A stretch of DNA of 64,000 bases from Pasteurella testudinis DSM 23072 (GTDB lineage Bacteria > Pseudomonadota > Gammaproteobacteria > Enterobacterales > Pasteurellaceae): the NCBI RefSeq assembly GCF_900176075.1, contig NZ_FWWV01000002.1:238369-302368 (forward strand), in the 5' to 3' direction. Each line of letters begins with the position of its first letter. Within the stretch, counting starts at the first letter, position 1. Under the pieces are notes generated by a model, which saw only the letters and a list, made by a program, of their open reading frames with translations, did no database searches and was not told where the DNA came from. A program made the position numbers and the translations under genes. Shown here in pieces: positions 33,641-42,348 of the stretch.

Positions 33641-35890
33641 TTACTGCTGCATAACTTCAAGCAACTGGGTTTCGCCGCTGTTGTCGTCCACGCCGTCGTT
33701 GTCATTGACGATAAACACGCGTCCGTTTTTACTGACGGTCAGCCCTTCGATTTTTTCAGAGACTAAACCGTTGGCGGCTTTGAGGTCGTCCATCAAATCG
33801 CGGACTAAGGTTTTGCTCACGGTGTCGCCGGCGTTGACCACACTTAAATCAATTTGGTAAATGCGTTTAATCGCGGCGTCCGGACCGCCTTGATCGTCAC
33901 GTTCCAGCACCCAGAAAATGCCGTTGCCGCGAGCAGTGAGATCAGAAATGCCGACCCAGCCGCCGTTTTGCGACGCGACGTTTTCCAACGGATAGAACAC
34001 GAACGACCATTGCTTGTCGGTTAAATCATAGATGCCGATGCGCGGTTGTTGCTCTTTGCCCCATGCGCGCTGGAACGCCACATAGACTTTGCCCTGATCG
34101 ACGGCAACCCCTTCAAAGCCGAAACGCAGTTGTATGCCATTCACCTCCGGCGGCAGTTGTACCACCTCGCTGATTTCGCCTTGCGCAGTTAATTTTAATA
34201 ACAAGTTCGGCGATTTGAGCGGCCGTTTTTCATCGCCGACCGTACCTGCACCTTCGGAGGCAAGCCAGAAATTACCGTCTTGATCCACCGCAATGCCTTC
34301 CGGATCAAGATTGACGCTCAAATCATCATTCACTAGTGTTGCTTCGGCACCGAATACTTGGCTCAGCAGTTTATGGCTGTCTTTAATCCGGATTGCGTCC
34401 ACGATTTGCGCCGGTTTCTGTGCCACGTCCAACACAAAAATCCGATTGCTGCCGAAAAAGCTGTCTTCAATGCTGTACAGTTTATTCTCATCGCGTGGAT
34501 CCGCCGCCAAACCGGACAACGCCGCCCACGGAATCGGGCTGCCGTCTTTCACCACCGATTGCAGGGTCGGGTAATTGGCAGTCGTTGCGCCATATTCATA
34601 AATTGAAATGCTGGAACGAATTTTATCTTTGCGGCTATCCGCCTCGCTTGCTACCACCAATGCGTTGCGGCTCGCAATCGCGTAAGCCCCTTCCGGCGCC
34701 ACGCCAACCGGCAGTGCCTGCTTGAATTTCGGTTCGGCAGGATTATCGACGTTATACACAAACACTAAACTGGCACGCTCAGAGTTGACAAACAGCAAGC
34801 GTTCGCCGTTAAACACGCCGACTTCGACGTTTTCCGGTTCGTTGCCTTTGTTTTCCGAACGTTTATCCGGATAATGTCCGAATTGCACCGCCAAATGATC
34901 AAGCGCATTGCCCGAATCCCACACCAGCTCGCCTTGGGTATTGAAAATGCTGAAACCACGGCTGCCGCCTTTCCAGTCGCCCTCGTTGGCAGTGGCAAAA
35001 TGCTGATTATCGATCCACGCCACGCCGTCCGGCTCGCGCGCCACGTCATTTAGCGATTCGGTTAGTTTGATTTGCAGTGGTTTTTCTTCGGTTGCGTCCA
35101 CTTGCGTCAGGTTCACGCTGCCGGCGGAAAAATGGTTAATCACTTCGCCTTTCGCCAAGTCAACCAACACAATGGCGTTATTTTCCTGCAGGGTCAGCAC
35201 CGCAATATTGTCTTGGTTAATATCGACATATTCCGGTTCCGGATCTTCAGGAAATAAGGCGTTATCCAAGCCGGTCAATTCGACCTTGCGTACCGTCCAA
35301 TTCGCCGGATTGGCGTCGGCGGTATCAATCACGCTGAGATAGCCGGCAGGCAGTTGTGGTAAAGCGCCTTTATTTTTGTCTTCATCACGCTCGTTTTCAA
35401 TCGCGACGGCGGCAAAGTTGCCGTCCGGACTAATCGCCACCGAATCCGGTTGCCCGCCCAACGGCAGGGTCGCCAGCAATTCATAACTGTCCAGATTAAA
35501 TACCTGTAGTTCACCAGAAGTATCGACATAATCTTTTGAGGTATTGACCGCCACTAAGGCAAACCGCGCTTTGACCGCAACCGAAGTCGGTTCGCCGTTC
35601 AGCTTAACGATTTTTTTCGCTTTCGGTTGCGCTAAATCGCTAATATCGACAAAACCAAGCTGTTTCGCCGGGCTGTCGCTATACACCACGGTTTTGCCCT
35701 CTTTGTCGGCATACAGAATTTCCGCTGAGGTTTCACGGTCATCGTTGCACTCGGCTTGCAGTTGCGAACACACCGCAAACGTGGCGACACGGTTGAAATA
35801 TTGGCTTTCGGCTGCGTTGGCTGAATTGATGGAAAGTGCGGTGGTGACGGCTAACGAGAGGGTTTTTAATTGGAATAATTTGAATGACAT
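33641..35890 (-). CDS. Exported phytase-like esterase with N-terminal beta-propeller
   Basis: This 749-residue protein has a signal peptide of about 26 residues (ending NSANA). The N-terminal 430 residues look like a repeat propeller (LPLGGQPDSVAISPDGNFAAVAIENE, PDGVAWIDNQHFATANEGDW, VGVAPEGAYAIASRNALVVASEAD). The C-terminal part matches the esterase-like phytase family (WAALSGLAADPRDENKLYSIEDSF, NLDPEGIAVDQDGNFWLASEG, RFGFEGVAVDQGKVYVAFQ). It is probably periplasmic or outer-membrane attached, but there is no lipobox. Substrate unknown; phosphate esters are a reasonable guess. It seems to be transcribed alone, separated from the upstream DUF4153 gene by an uptake-signal terminator. Confidence 0.82.
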   Translation of the reverse strand: MSFKLFQLKTLSLAVTTALSINSANAAESQYFNRVATFAVCSQLQAECNDDRETSAEILYADKEGKTVVYSDSPAKQLGFVDISDLAQPKAKKIVKLNGEPTSVAVKARFALVAVNTSKDYVDTSGELQVFNLDSYELLATLPLGGQPDSVAISPDGNFAAVAIENERDEDKNKGALPQLPAGYLSVIDTADANPANWTVRKVELTGLDNALFPEDPEPEYVDINQDNIAVLTLQENNAIVLVDLAKGEVINHFSAGSVNLTQVDATEEKPLQIKLTESLNDVAREPDGVAWIDNQHFATANEGDWKGGSRGFSIFNTQGELVWDSGNALDHLAVQFGHYPDKRSENKGNEPENVEVGVFNGERLLFVNSERASLVFVYNVDNPAEPKFKQALPVGVAPEGAYAIASRNALVVASEADSRKDKIRSSISIYEYGATTANYPTLQSVVKDGSPIPWAALSGLAADPRDENKLYSIEDSFFGSNRIFVLDVAQKPAQIVDAIRIKDSHKLLSQVFGAEATLVNDDLSVNLDPEGIAVDQDGNFWLASEGAGTVGDEKRPLKSPNLLLKLTAQGEISEVVQLPPEVNGIQLRFGFEGVAVDQGKVYVAFQRAWGKEQQPRIGIYDLTDKQWSFVFYPLENVASQNGGWVGISDLTARGNGIFWVLERDDQGGPDAAIKRIYQIDLSVVNAGDTVSKTLVRDLMDDLKAANGLVSEKIEGLTVSKNGRVFIVNDNDGVDDNSGETQLLEVMQQ

Positions 35891-35982
35891 ACAGGCTCCT
35901 TTTGCATTAATCAGTATAATAAGAGCCTTATTTTTGCATAACTTTATGACAGCTTGATGACAACGGCCACAGCAAACAAAAT

Positions 35983-36021
35983 AAACCGCACTTGCTTGTT
36001 TTTAAACAAAAAGTGCGGTTT
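35983..36021 (-). terminator. Terminator of the DUF4153 gene built from two opposed uptake signals
   Basis: AAACCGCACTT (35983-35993) and AAGTGCGGTTT (36011-36021) are perfect reverse complements; a T-rich stretch follows on the minus strand. It lies 6 bases after the gene. Confidence 0.85.
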
Positions 36022-36026
36022 AAGCA

Positions 36027-37721
36027 CTACTGCAACACCGTTTTTAAACGGGCACCGGCAAAGACATAGCCCAACTCCTCATCATAACGCAGGGAAAAAT
36101 GGGAAAATAACAGCAAGAAATTCTCGCCCTGTAACACCAAAAACTGATCGCTGAGCGCTTGCAATTCTTGTTCGCTATATCGGGTTTTCAAGACAAAGCC
36201 GTTTTTCAGCAAAATCTGATTAATGGCTTGGTTGAAGTCCAGTTCAAAATTGACACCATGTTCTGCAAATCGGTAGCGATATTGCATCTCCTCCACTGTT
36301 CTGGCATTGAGATAGTAACTGCCCCTCAGCATCGTTTGATATGGCTGTTTTAGCGCAATCGCCCTGACATCGGCATAATCAGAATAGTGCATTTGTTGCG
36401 CCGGTTGGGACTTGATCCCCTCGCTCGTACCGGCTAATTCGGCAAAATGTTGCCCATAACGTGCATTTATCTGCCCACGCTGTGCATAGTTCCAGTTCAA
36501 ATTGCGCGCCTGAGCGGATAAATGATGATAATCCTGTCGTTGCTGCTTGGAAAAACCGGCTTGTGCGACGCTATCGGGCAGCGCTTTGATTTTGCCCTGT
36601 TCATCTAATAAATCAAGTTGTTGTAACTGCCGATCAAATCTTGCCAATTGGTTGTCGAAGGCGATTTGTGCCGGATTCAACACCCAGCCGAGCAAGATAA
36701 CCGTCAACGCAATCAGCCCGGCAAAAGTGCGGTATTGCCCGTTGAATGTCCGCAGGGATAACACGATAAACAGCGTGGTTAATGCCACCAACGCCAACAG
36801 ATAGATCCGCACTTCGGTCAGCCCGTAAGCACTCAGCCGTTGATACACCGCAAACCACAGCAGCGCCAACGGCAGCAAGGCGATCAAGGCAAAAATGCGG
36901 TAAAAACCCTGCCATTTCGGCGAAATTTGTAACAGTTGCACGCTTTTTAAGGCAAGACCACACAACAAATACGGCAACACAATATAGCTGATTTGCCCCT
37001 GCGGCATCTCGCCAAGCAAGATAATGCGTGCGCTGTAGCAATACAACAGCAGACTGTAAATGATCAGTGCCGGAGAAAGGACGAAATCGAGCAACAGTCG
37101 CCCGAAATGCCCTAGATCAAATGGTTTCGCACCCTTGTTTTGTTCAAACAGCAGAAAGAACAGGGGGAAGACACTGAAATAAGTAAACGGCAGTATTCGC
37201 TGCATAATACGGCCAAACGGCAACTCCAAATTAAACAGCAGTTCGATACTGCCCAGTAACGCCAAAAACAGCAGCCATACGATAGCCTTAATCAGCAAGG
37301 CTTTGGCAATATTCCATGTCGTTTGCAGAAAATGGGTGATAAAAGTGCGGTTTTCCTGCGCCCAGCCACGCGCCAACAAACACAGCAGCAACAGCAGCTG
37401 CAACGCCCAAAAACGGCGATCTTGCAGATAATCCTCCGGCATCAATCCGTTATTTAGCTGCCAGAACAGCACCAACGGCACCAGCAAAGCGGAAAACCAA
37501 TAGGCGGGTTTATACCGGTTGAGTAAATAACTCAGGACAAAAAATGCCGGCGCAAACAGCCAATAGCGCAATAAATCGCCGCCTTTAAAGTCAACAAGAT
37601 CAAAAAACAGAAACGGCAGGGAAAACAGCATAATCCACAGCATTTCGAGCGGATATTGCTTCGCCAGCGGTCGTATTTGCACCAACAAATCGGTCAAACG
37701 GGTTTTAAATTGTAATATCAT
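36027..37721 (-). CDS. DUF4153 multi-pass membrane protein
   Basis: This 564-residue protein has about twelve hydrophobic segments in residues 27-360, then a soluble C-terminal part of about 200 residues rich in Q, Y and R (from QIAFDNQLARFDRQLQQL to the end). It fits the DUF4153 family, whose function is unknown. The C-terminal part is probably outside the membrane on one face. It follows the DUF488 gene by 32 bases on the same strand, so the two may be co-transcribed. Confidence 0.82.
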   Translation of the reverse strand: MILQFKTRLTDLLVQIRPLAKQYPLEMLWIMLFSLPFLFFDLVDFKGGDLLRYWLFAPAFFVLSYLLNRYKPAYWFSALLVPLVLFWQLNNGLMPEDYLQDRRFWALQLLLLLCLLARGWAQENRTFITHFLQTTWNIAKALLIKAIVWLLFLALLGSIELLFNLELPFGRIMQRILPFTYFSVFPLFFLLFEQNKGAKPFDLGHFGRLLLDFVLSPALIIYSLLLYCYSARIILLGEMPQGQISYIVLPYLLCGLALKSVQLLQISPKWQGFYRIFALIALLPLALLWFAVYQRLSAYGLTEVRIYLLALVALTTLFIVLSLRTFNGQYRTFAGLIALTVILLGWVLNPAQIAFDNQLARFDRQLQQLDLLDEQGKIKALPDSVAQAGFSKQQRQDYHHLSAQARNLNWNYAQRGQINARYGQHFAELAGTSEGIKSQPAQQMHYSDYADVRAIALKQPYQTMLRGSYYLNARTVEEMQYRYRFAEHGVNFELDFNQAINQILLKNGFVLKTRYSEQELQALSDQFLVLQGENFLLLFSHFSLRYDEELGYVFAGARLKTVLQ

Positions 37722-37753
37722 CTGTTAATCCAATCGCTTAATTATAGGAGTTG

Positions 37754-38125
37754 TTATTTCAGTCCGCCTTGCAGCACTGCCTGCAACACCGGCAAATGGC
37801 TGTGTTCAATCGCTTTGGCGGCGGTTAATAACGTCAGGCGGTTGTGTTGCGCGTGCAGCCGGCGCAACTGCTGTAAATCCGCCTGTACTGCCTCGGCACT
37901 CAATTCATGGCGATAGCGCAGGCAAAATTCGTCATAGTGCGCAAGCGGATCTTGGTGCAACCATTGCCGCAGTTCGTCGGACGGCGTGACCGATTTCAGC
38001 CACAGCACGCCCTCCAACCGCACTTTGGCAATCCCGCGCGGCCACAGCCGATCTGCCAGCACCGCTGGAAAACGCGGCTGATCGGAGTCGTTTACAAAAT
38101 CATAGACCCGTTTGAGTTGATACAT
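37754..38125 (-). CDS. DUF488 (YeaO-like) protein
   Basis: This 123-residue, soluble protein is of the DUF488 family, function unknown. The hallmarks are visible: VLADRLWPRGI near residue 23, LKSVTPSDELRQWLHQDP near 43, FCLRYRHEL near 67, and LTLLTAAKAIEHSHLPVL near the end. Length is typical. It carries an uptake signal in its coding sequence. I see no active-site clue beyond the family pattern. Confidence 0.88.
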   Translation of the reverse strand: MYQLKRVYDFVNDSDQPRFPAVLADRLWPRGIAKVRLEGVLWLKSVTPSDELRQWLHQDPLAHYDEFCLRYRHELSAEAVQADLQQLRRLHAQHNRLTLLTAAKAIEHSHLPVLQAVLQGGLK

Positions 38126-38266
38126 ATTATCCTCCGGTTATTCATCTATTCAGCGGCACAAGATTTGATTTTTCAACTCAACTGATAATAACACGGGCAT
38201 CTGAATATAAAAAAGCAACTTACTTCACAAAAGGCAAGTTGCTTTTTATCGCGGAAAACCGATTTA

Positions 38267-39124
38267 TCAGCTACCGATTGCCGTTCCTGCGGTCATATGC
38301 AATCCGTAAAATAGGGTTCGCCCAATCAGTTCGGCAAATAAAATACAGAGTACGCACAAACAAAGTGACAGTCGGGCACCTGATTGGATACTGCGACTGT
38401 AAAACAGCAAACCGATACCGACAAACAGTAATGCGATCCGAACCATCATCATGTTGCCGTAATCCGCCACCAACGTGCTGGCTTTTTGGACGGAAGTCTG
38501 AATATCGGACAATGAAAAAGCTTGGGAAACCGTCAACAGTATTGCCGCAACCAGCGCCAATAATAAAATCGGCGGCACAAAACGCAGCTGAACCGGCGTT
38601 ACATCAGCGAAACGCAGCAACGCATAACCCAGTGCAAAACCGGATAAGATCGCCGTCAGGAGAAAGGCGCTCGGCGTGTAAGGGTTATCCCAAGTCGGCA
38701 CGGTACTGATCAGATATACCGAACTCATGATAAACATAAACAGACAGCCGTAGGCAATCACCAACACTAACCAGAGTTTATCCAGTGCCGATGGCATTTT
38801 TTTGATGAAATGCAGCAACCAATAGAGTCCGGCTACTGCAAAAAAGAGCATGCCGCCGGCAATTTCATTGCTCAATGCCGATTCCCCGATTCGATTTAGC
38901 GAATTAAAGGCACGCAACGGCGAGCCTAAGTGCATAATTGAAGCGACAAAAGCAAGCCCTAACAAAATTAACGGCAGTAACAAAAACAGTATGACTTTGC
39001 GTTGCCGTGGCGGATTATCCGTCGGCAACAACAAATATACCGCCATCAGCATTATGGCGCCGACCGCACTTTGCGCCAGCACGGTGAACAGTACCAGCGG
39101 TAATTCATGTAATCCGGCATTCAT
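38267..39124 (-). CDS. dmsC: DMSO reductase membrane anchor subunit DmsC
   Basis: This 285-residue inner-membrane protein has about eight membrane segments, anchors DmsAB and oxidises menaquinol. The typical opening is NAGLHELPLVLFTVLAQSAVGA, followed by LAFVASIMHLGSPLRAFNSLNRIGESALSNEI, which matches the quinol-site region of DmsC. It starts 1 base after dmsB ends, so translation is coupled. Last gene of the dms operon. Confidence 0.93.
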   Translation of the reverse strand: MNAGLHELPLVLFTVLAQSAVGAIMLMAVYLLLPTDNPPRQRKVILFLLLPLILLGLAFVASIMHLGSPLRAFNSLNRIGESALSNEIAGGMLFFAVAGLYWLLHFIKKMPSALDKLWLVLVIAYGCLFMFIMSSVYLISTVPTWDNPYTPSAFLLTAILSGFALGYALLRFADVTPVQLRFVPPILLLALVAAILLTVSQAFSLSDIQTSVQKASTLVADYGNMMMVRIALLFVGIGLLFYSRSIQSGARLSLCLCVLCILFAELIGRTLFYGLHMTAGTAIGS

Positions 39125-39125
39125 G

Positions 39126-39743
39126 TTACACCTCCCTCGGGTTAGCTAAAAATCCACTGGTATCGCCACTCGGACGGGCGTTTTTATTCGGTTTGATCAC
39201 TAAATTCGGGTGGGTATATTGCGCCGCTGGCAATGGCGCCAATGCAGCCAATTCACCGTATTTCCGGCGCAATTCGGCGATCGGGGCGAAATCCAGCGCC
39301 CGCAACGGGCAAGAATCGACACAGATCGGTTTTTGTCCCGCTTTGACCCGTGAATAGCAACCGTCGCATTTTGTCATATGTCCCTTGGCTTCGCTGTATT
39401 GCGGTGCATCGTATGGACACGCCATATGGCAATAGCGGCAACCGATACAGGTTTCTTCGTTGACGATCACAAAACCGTCCGCGTTTTTATGCATCGCTCC
39501 GCTCGGACACACTTTGACACAAGCGGGATCGTCGCAGTGGTTACACGAAATCGACAGGTAATAAGAGAAAACATTCTGCTGCCAGCAGTTGCCGCTTGCC
39601 AGCCAATCGCCGCCGGCATACTCGTAAATCCGGCGATAATTCACATCTACCGGCAAATCTTTATAATCCTTGCAAGCCAATTCGCAGGTTTTGCAACCGG
39701 TACAGCGATCCGAATCAATGTAAAAACCATATTGCTCACTCAT
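39126..39743 (-). CDS. dmsB: DMSO reductase iron-sulfur subunit DmsB
   Basis: This 205-residue electron-transfer subunit carries four [4Fe-4S] clusters between DmsC and DmsA. Cysteine groups are visible in order: CTGCKTCELACKDYKDL (16-32), CNHCDDPACVKVCPSGAMH, CIGCRYCHMACPYDAPQ and CDGCYSRVKAGQKPICVDSCP. It matches the DmsB size (205 in E. coli). It follows dmsA by 13 bases. Confidence 0.95.
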   Translation of the reverse strand: MSEQYGFYIDSDRCTGCKTCELACKDYKDLPVDVNYRRIYEYAGGDWLASGNCWQQNVFSYYLSISCNHCDDPACVKVCPSGAMHKNADGFVIVNEETCIGCRYCHMACPYDAPQYSEAKGHMTKCDGCYSRVKAGQKPICVDSCPLRALDFAPIAELRRKYGELAALAPLPAAQYTHPNLVIKPNKNARPSGDTSGFLANPREV

Positions 39744-39756
39744 AATTCACTCTCCC

Positions 39757-42186
39757 TTACACTTTCTCAATCTGCACTAGGTTAGAATGCTGCGGATTGC
39801 CCTTCGCCAATGGCGACGGGCGCTGGGTGGTGAGGACGTTAATGCAGCCACTGTGATCGATTTTATCAGCACCCGCCATATACCATGCCCCTTCACTCAA
39901 TGCCACAACACCGGGAATAATCCGCGGCGTCACTTTAGCGTTAATCCGCACTTCCCCTCGGTCATTGAAAATCCGCACGATATCGCCATTACTGATCTTA
40001 CGCGGCGCGGCATCTAACGGGTTAATCCAAATTTCTTGCGGGCAAGCCGCTTTGATCAATTCGACATTGCCATAAGTGGAATGGGTTCTGGCTTTGTAAT
40101 GAAAACCGCTCAGTTGCAATGGAAATTTTTCCATCAACGGATCGCCGTAATGTTCAAAGCTGTCAACGTGTATCGGTAACGGATCAATCACTTCATCTTT
40201 TTGCAAAATCCATGTTTGCGCAATGTCGGCCAGTTGCTCGGAATAAATTTCGATTTTGCCTGACGGCGTGCTTAACGGATTGTTGTACGGATCTTGCCTA
40301 AATTGCCGGTAGGCGACATGGAATCCTTGCGGATCGTGTTTTTTATAAATCCCCATTTGCCGAAAATCTTCAAAGTGCGGTAATTCGGGGAGGTTTTCTC
40401 TTGATTGTTGATATAGATGGCGCAGCCACTCCTCTTGACTGCGCCCCTCCGTAAACTGCTGTTCAACCCCCATATGTTTGGCTAAATCACTCAACATATC
40501 GTAGATATTACGGCATTCGAATTGAGGCTGGATAACTTGATCGGCAAAAATAACATAATTCATATTGCCGGCAGAAGCGTCCATACAAAAATCCATCTGC
40601 TCTGATGCCGTACAATCCGGCAGTAAAATATCAGCATATTTTGCGCTGGAGGTCATATGGTTATCAATGACCACGATCATTTCACATTGTTTGTCATCCT
40701 GCAGGATTTCATGGGTGCGGTTTATCTCGGAATGCTGATTCACCAAGCAGTTACTCGCATAATTCCAAACAAACTTGATCGGTACAGTTAATTTTTCCAC
40801 ACCGCGAATGCCGTCTTTAGTCGCCGTCATTTCGGCACCGCGAATAATGGCGTCGGTCCAAAGAAACATCGGGATACTGGCTTGCACCGGATTGGTCAAT
40901 GTCGGCATTCTGACGAACGGAATTCGGTATCCGCCTTCCCTAGCGCCGCTATTCCCGCCATTGATACCGACGTTACCGGTCAAAATCGGTAACATCGCAA
41001 TCGCGCGTGAAATCAGCTCTCCGTTACTGCGTCGTTGCGGCCCCCAGCCTTGGCTGATGTAGCAAGGTTTGGTGCTGCCGATTTCGCGTGCCAGTTTGAT
41101 AATTTTGTCTGCCGGAATACCGGTAATTTGTGCCGCCCAGTCCGGCGTTTTGGCAATGCCGTCATTGCCTTCACCCAAAATATACGCTTTATAATGACCG
41201 TTTTTAGGCGCATTATCCGGCAATGTTTTTTCATCATAACCAACGCAGTATTTATCTAAAAACGGCTGGTCAACCCTATCTTCAGTAATCAATACATAAG
41301 CTATCGCCGCAACTAAAGCGGCATCGGTGCCGGGACGAATCGGAATCCATTCGTCCTCCCGTCCGGCGCCGGTATCGGTATAACGCGGATCAATCACAAT
41401 TAATTTCGCATTGGAGCGTTCTCTTGCCTGCTCCAAGTGGTAAGTGATCCCGCCGCCGCTCATGCGGGTTTCCGCCGGATTATTACCGAACAAGACCACC
41501 AATTTGCTATTGGCAATATCTGCCGTATCGTTGCCGTCTGCCCAGCCGCCATAGGTATAATTTAGCCCTACGGCAATTTGCGCGGTACTATAATCGCCAT
41601 AATGATTCAAATATCCGCCGCAACAATTCATCAAGCGGGCAACCAAGGTACCGCCCGGCGGCCAAGATTTAGTTATGGTGCCGCCGAGCGTTCCTGTACC
41701 GTAATTCAAATAAACGGCTTCGTTACCATAATCCCGAATAATCCGTTTCAACGAACCGGCTATTTCCGTCAGCGCTTCGTCCCAGCTGATTTTCTTGAAT
41801 TTCCCTTCGCCGCGTTTTCCTACGCGTTTCATTGGGTATTTCAACCGATCCGGATTATAAACACGTTGCCGCATGGAACGGCCGCGCAAACAAGCGCGTA
41901 TCTGGTTATCAACGCCGTAAGTATCGGTGCCGGTATTATCACTTTCCACATAGGTGATCTGCCCGTCAACCACATGCATTCTTAACGGACAACGGCTTCC
42001 GCAGTTTACGGTACAGGCACTCCAAATTACTTTTTCGCCGTCCGTATCCGGCACGATACTTTTTTCTTCCGCTTTCGGCGAAAACGGCAGCGATATCCCA
42101 GCCGCTATCGTGGCCAACCCGGTATTTTTCAATAATGTCCTTCGCTTGATATCATAATCGATCATGTTCTTTATTCTGTTTTTCAT
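39757..42186 (-). CDS. dmsA: DMSO reductase catalytic subunit DmsA, copy 1
   Basis: This 809-residue molybdenum enzyme reduces dimethyl sulfoxide or similar S- and N-oxides in anaerobic respiration. I place the start at 42186, 7 bases after GGAGG. A twin-arginine leader (IKRRTLLKNTGLATIAAG) sends the folded protein across the membrane. The N-terminal cysteines (CTVNCGSRCPLRMHV, later ACLRGRS) would hold an iron-sulfur cluster. The probable Mo-ligand serine lies in HYGDYSTAQI. It is adjacent to dmsB and has its own promoter region with FNR-type sites. It has a paralogue of the same length upstream. Confidence 0.94.
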   Translation of the reverse strand: MKNRIKNMIDYDIKRRTLLKNTGLATIAAGISLPFSPKAEEKSIVPDTDGEKVIWSACTVNCGSRCPLRMHVVDGQITYVESDNTGTDTYGVDNQIRACLRGRSMRQRVYNPDRLKYPMKRVGKRGEGKFKKISWDEALTEIAGSLKRIIRDYGNEAVYLNYGTGTLGGTITKSWPPGGTLVARLMNCCGGYLNHYGDYSTAQIAVGLNYTYGGWADGNDTADIANSKLVVLFGNNPAETRMSGGGITYHLEQARERSNAKLIVIDPRYTDTGAGREDEWIPIRPGTDAALVAAIAYVLITEDRVDQPFLDKYCVGYDEKTLPDNAPKNGHYKAYILGEGNDGIAKTPDWAAQITGIPADKIIKLAREIGSTKPCYISQGWGPQRRSNGELISRAIAMLPILTGNVGINGGNSGAREGGYRIPFVRMPTLTNPVQASIPMFLWTDAIIRGAEMTATKDGIRGVEKLTVPIKFVWNYASNCLVNQHSEINRTHEILQDDKQCEMIVVIDNHMTSSAKYADILLPDCTASEQMDFCMDASAGNMNYVIFADQVIQPQFECRNIYDMLSDLAKHMGVEQQFTEGRSQEEWLRHLYQQSRENLPELPHFEDFRQMGIYKKHDPQGFHVAYRQFRQDPYNNPLSTPSGKIEIYSEQLADIAQTWILQKDEVIDPLPIHVDSFEHYGDPLMEKFPLQLSGFHYKARTHSTYGNVELIKAACPQEIWINPLDAAPRKISNGDIVRIFNDRGEVRINAKVTPRIIPGVVALSEGAWYMAGADKIDHSGCINVLTTQRPSPLAKGNPQHSNLVQIEKV

Positions 42187-42242
42187 CGAAAACCTCCAAT
42201 AGCACAATTCATTTGATTAAAACAAAAAACCATAATAAAAAT

Positions 42243-42256
42243 ATGATTAATATCAA
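42243..42256. promoter_or_regulatory. FNR-type site 1 before dmsA copy 1
   Basis: ATGAT-TAAT-ATCAA differs from the FNR consensus TTGAT-N4-ATCAA at one base, 57 bases before the start codon. Confidence 0.65.
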
Positions 42257-42292
42257 TCATACGGTGTCTAGCTCTCAAAATACGGTCTAAAA

Positions 42293-42306
42293 TTGATCGG
42301 TATCAA
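42293..42306. promoter_or_regulatory. Perfect FNR site before dmsA copy 1
   Basis: TTGAT-CGGT-ATCAA is an exact FNR consensus, 107 bases before the start codon. Anaerobic activation is expected. Confidence 0.8.
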
Positions 42307-42311
42307 CTTGA

Positions 42312-42330
42312 AATAATGAGAATTATTTTA
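42312..42330. promoter_or_regulatory. Fur-box-like sequence before dmsA copy 1
   Basis: AATAATGAGAATTATTTTA matches the Fur 19-mer at 14 positions by eye. The same element, at the same distance, precedes dmsA copy 2. Confidence 0.45.
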
Positions 42331-42348
42331 AATTCAATTGTGATCGCC

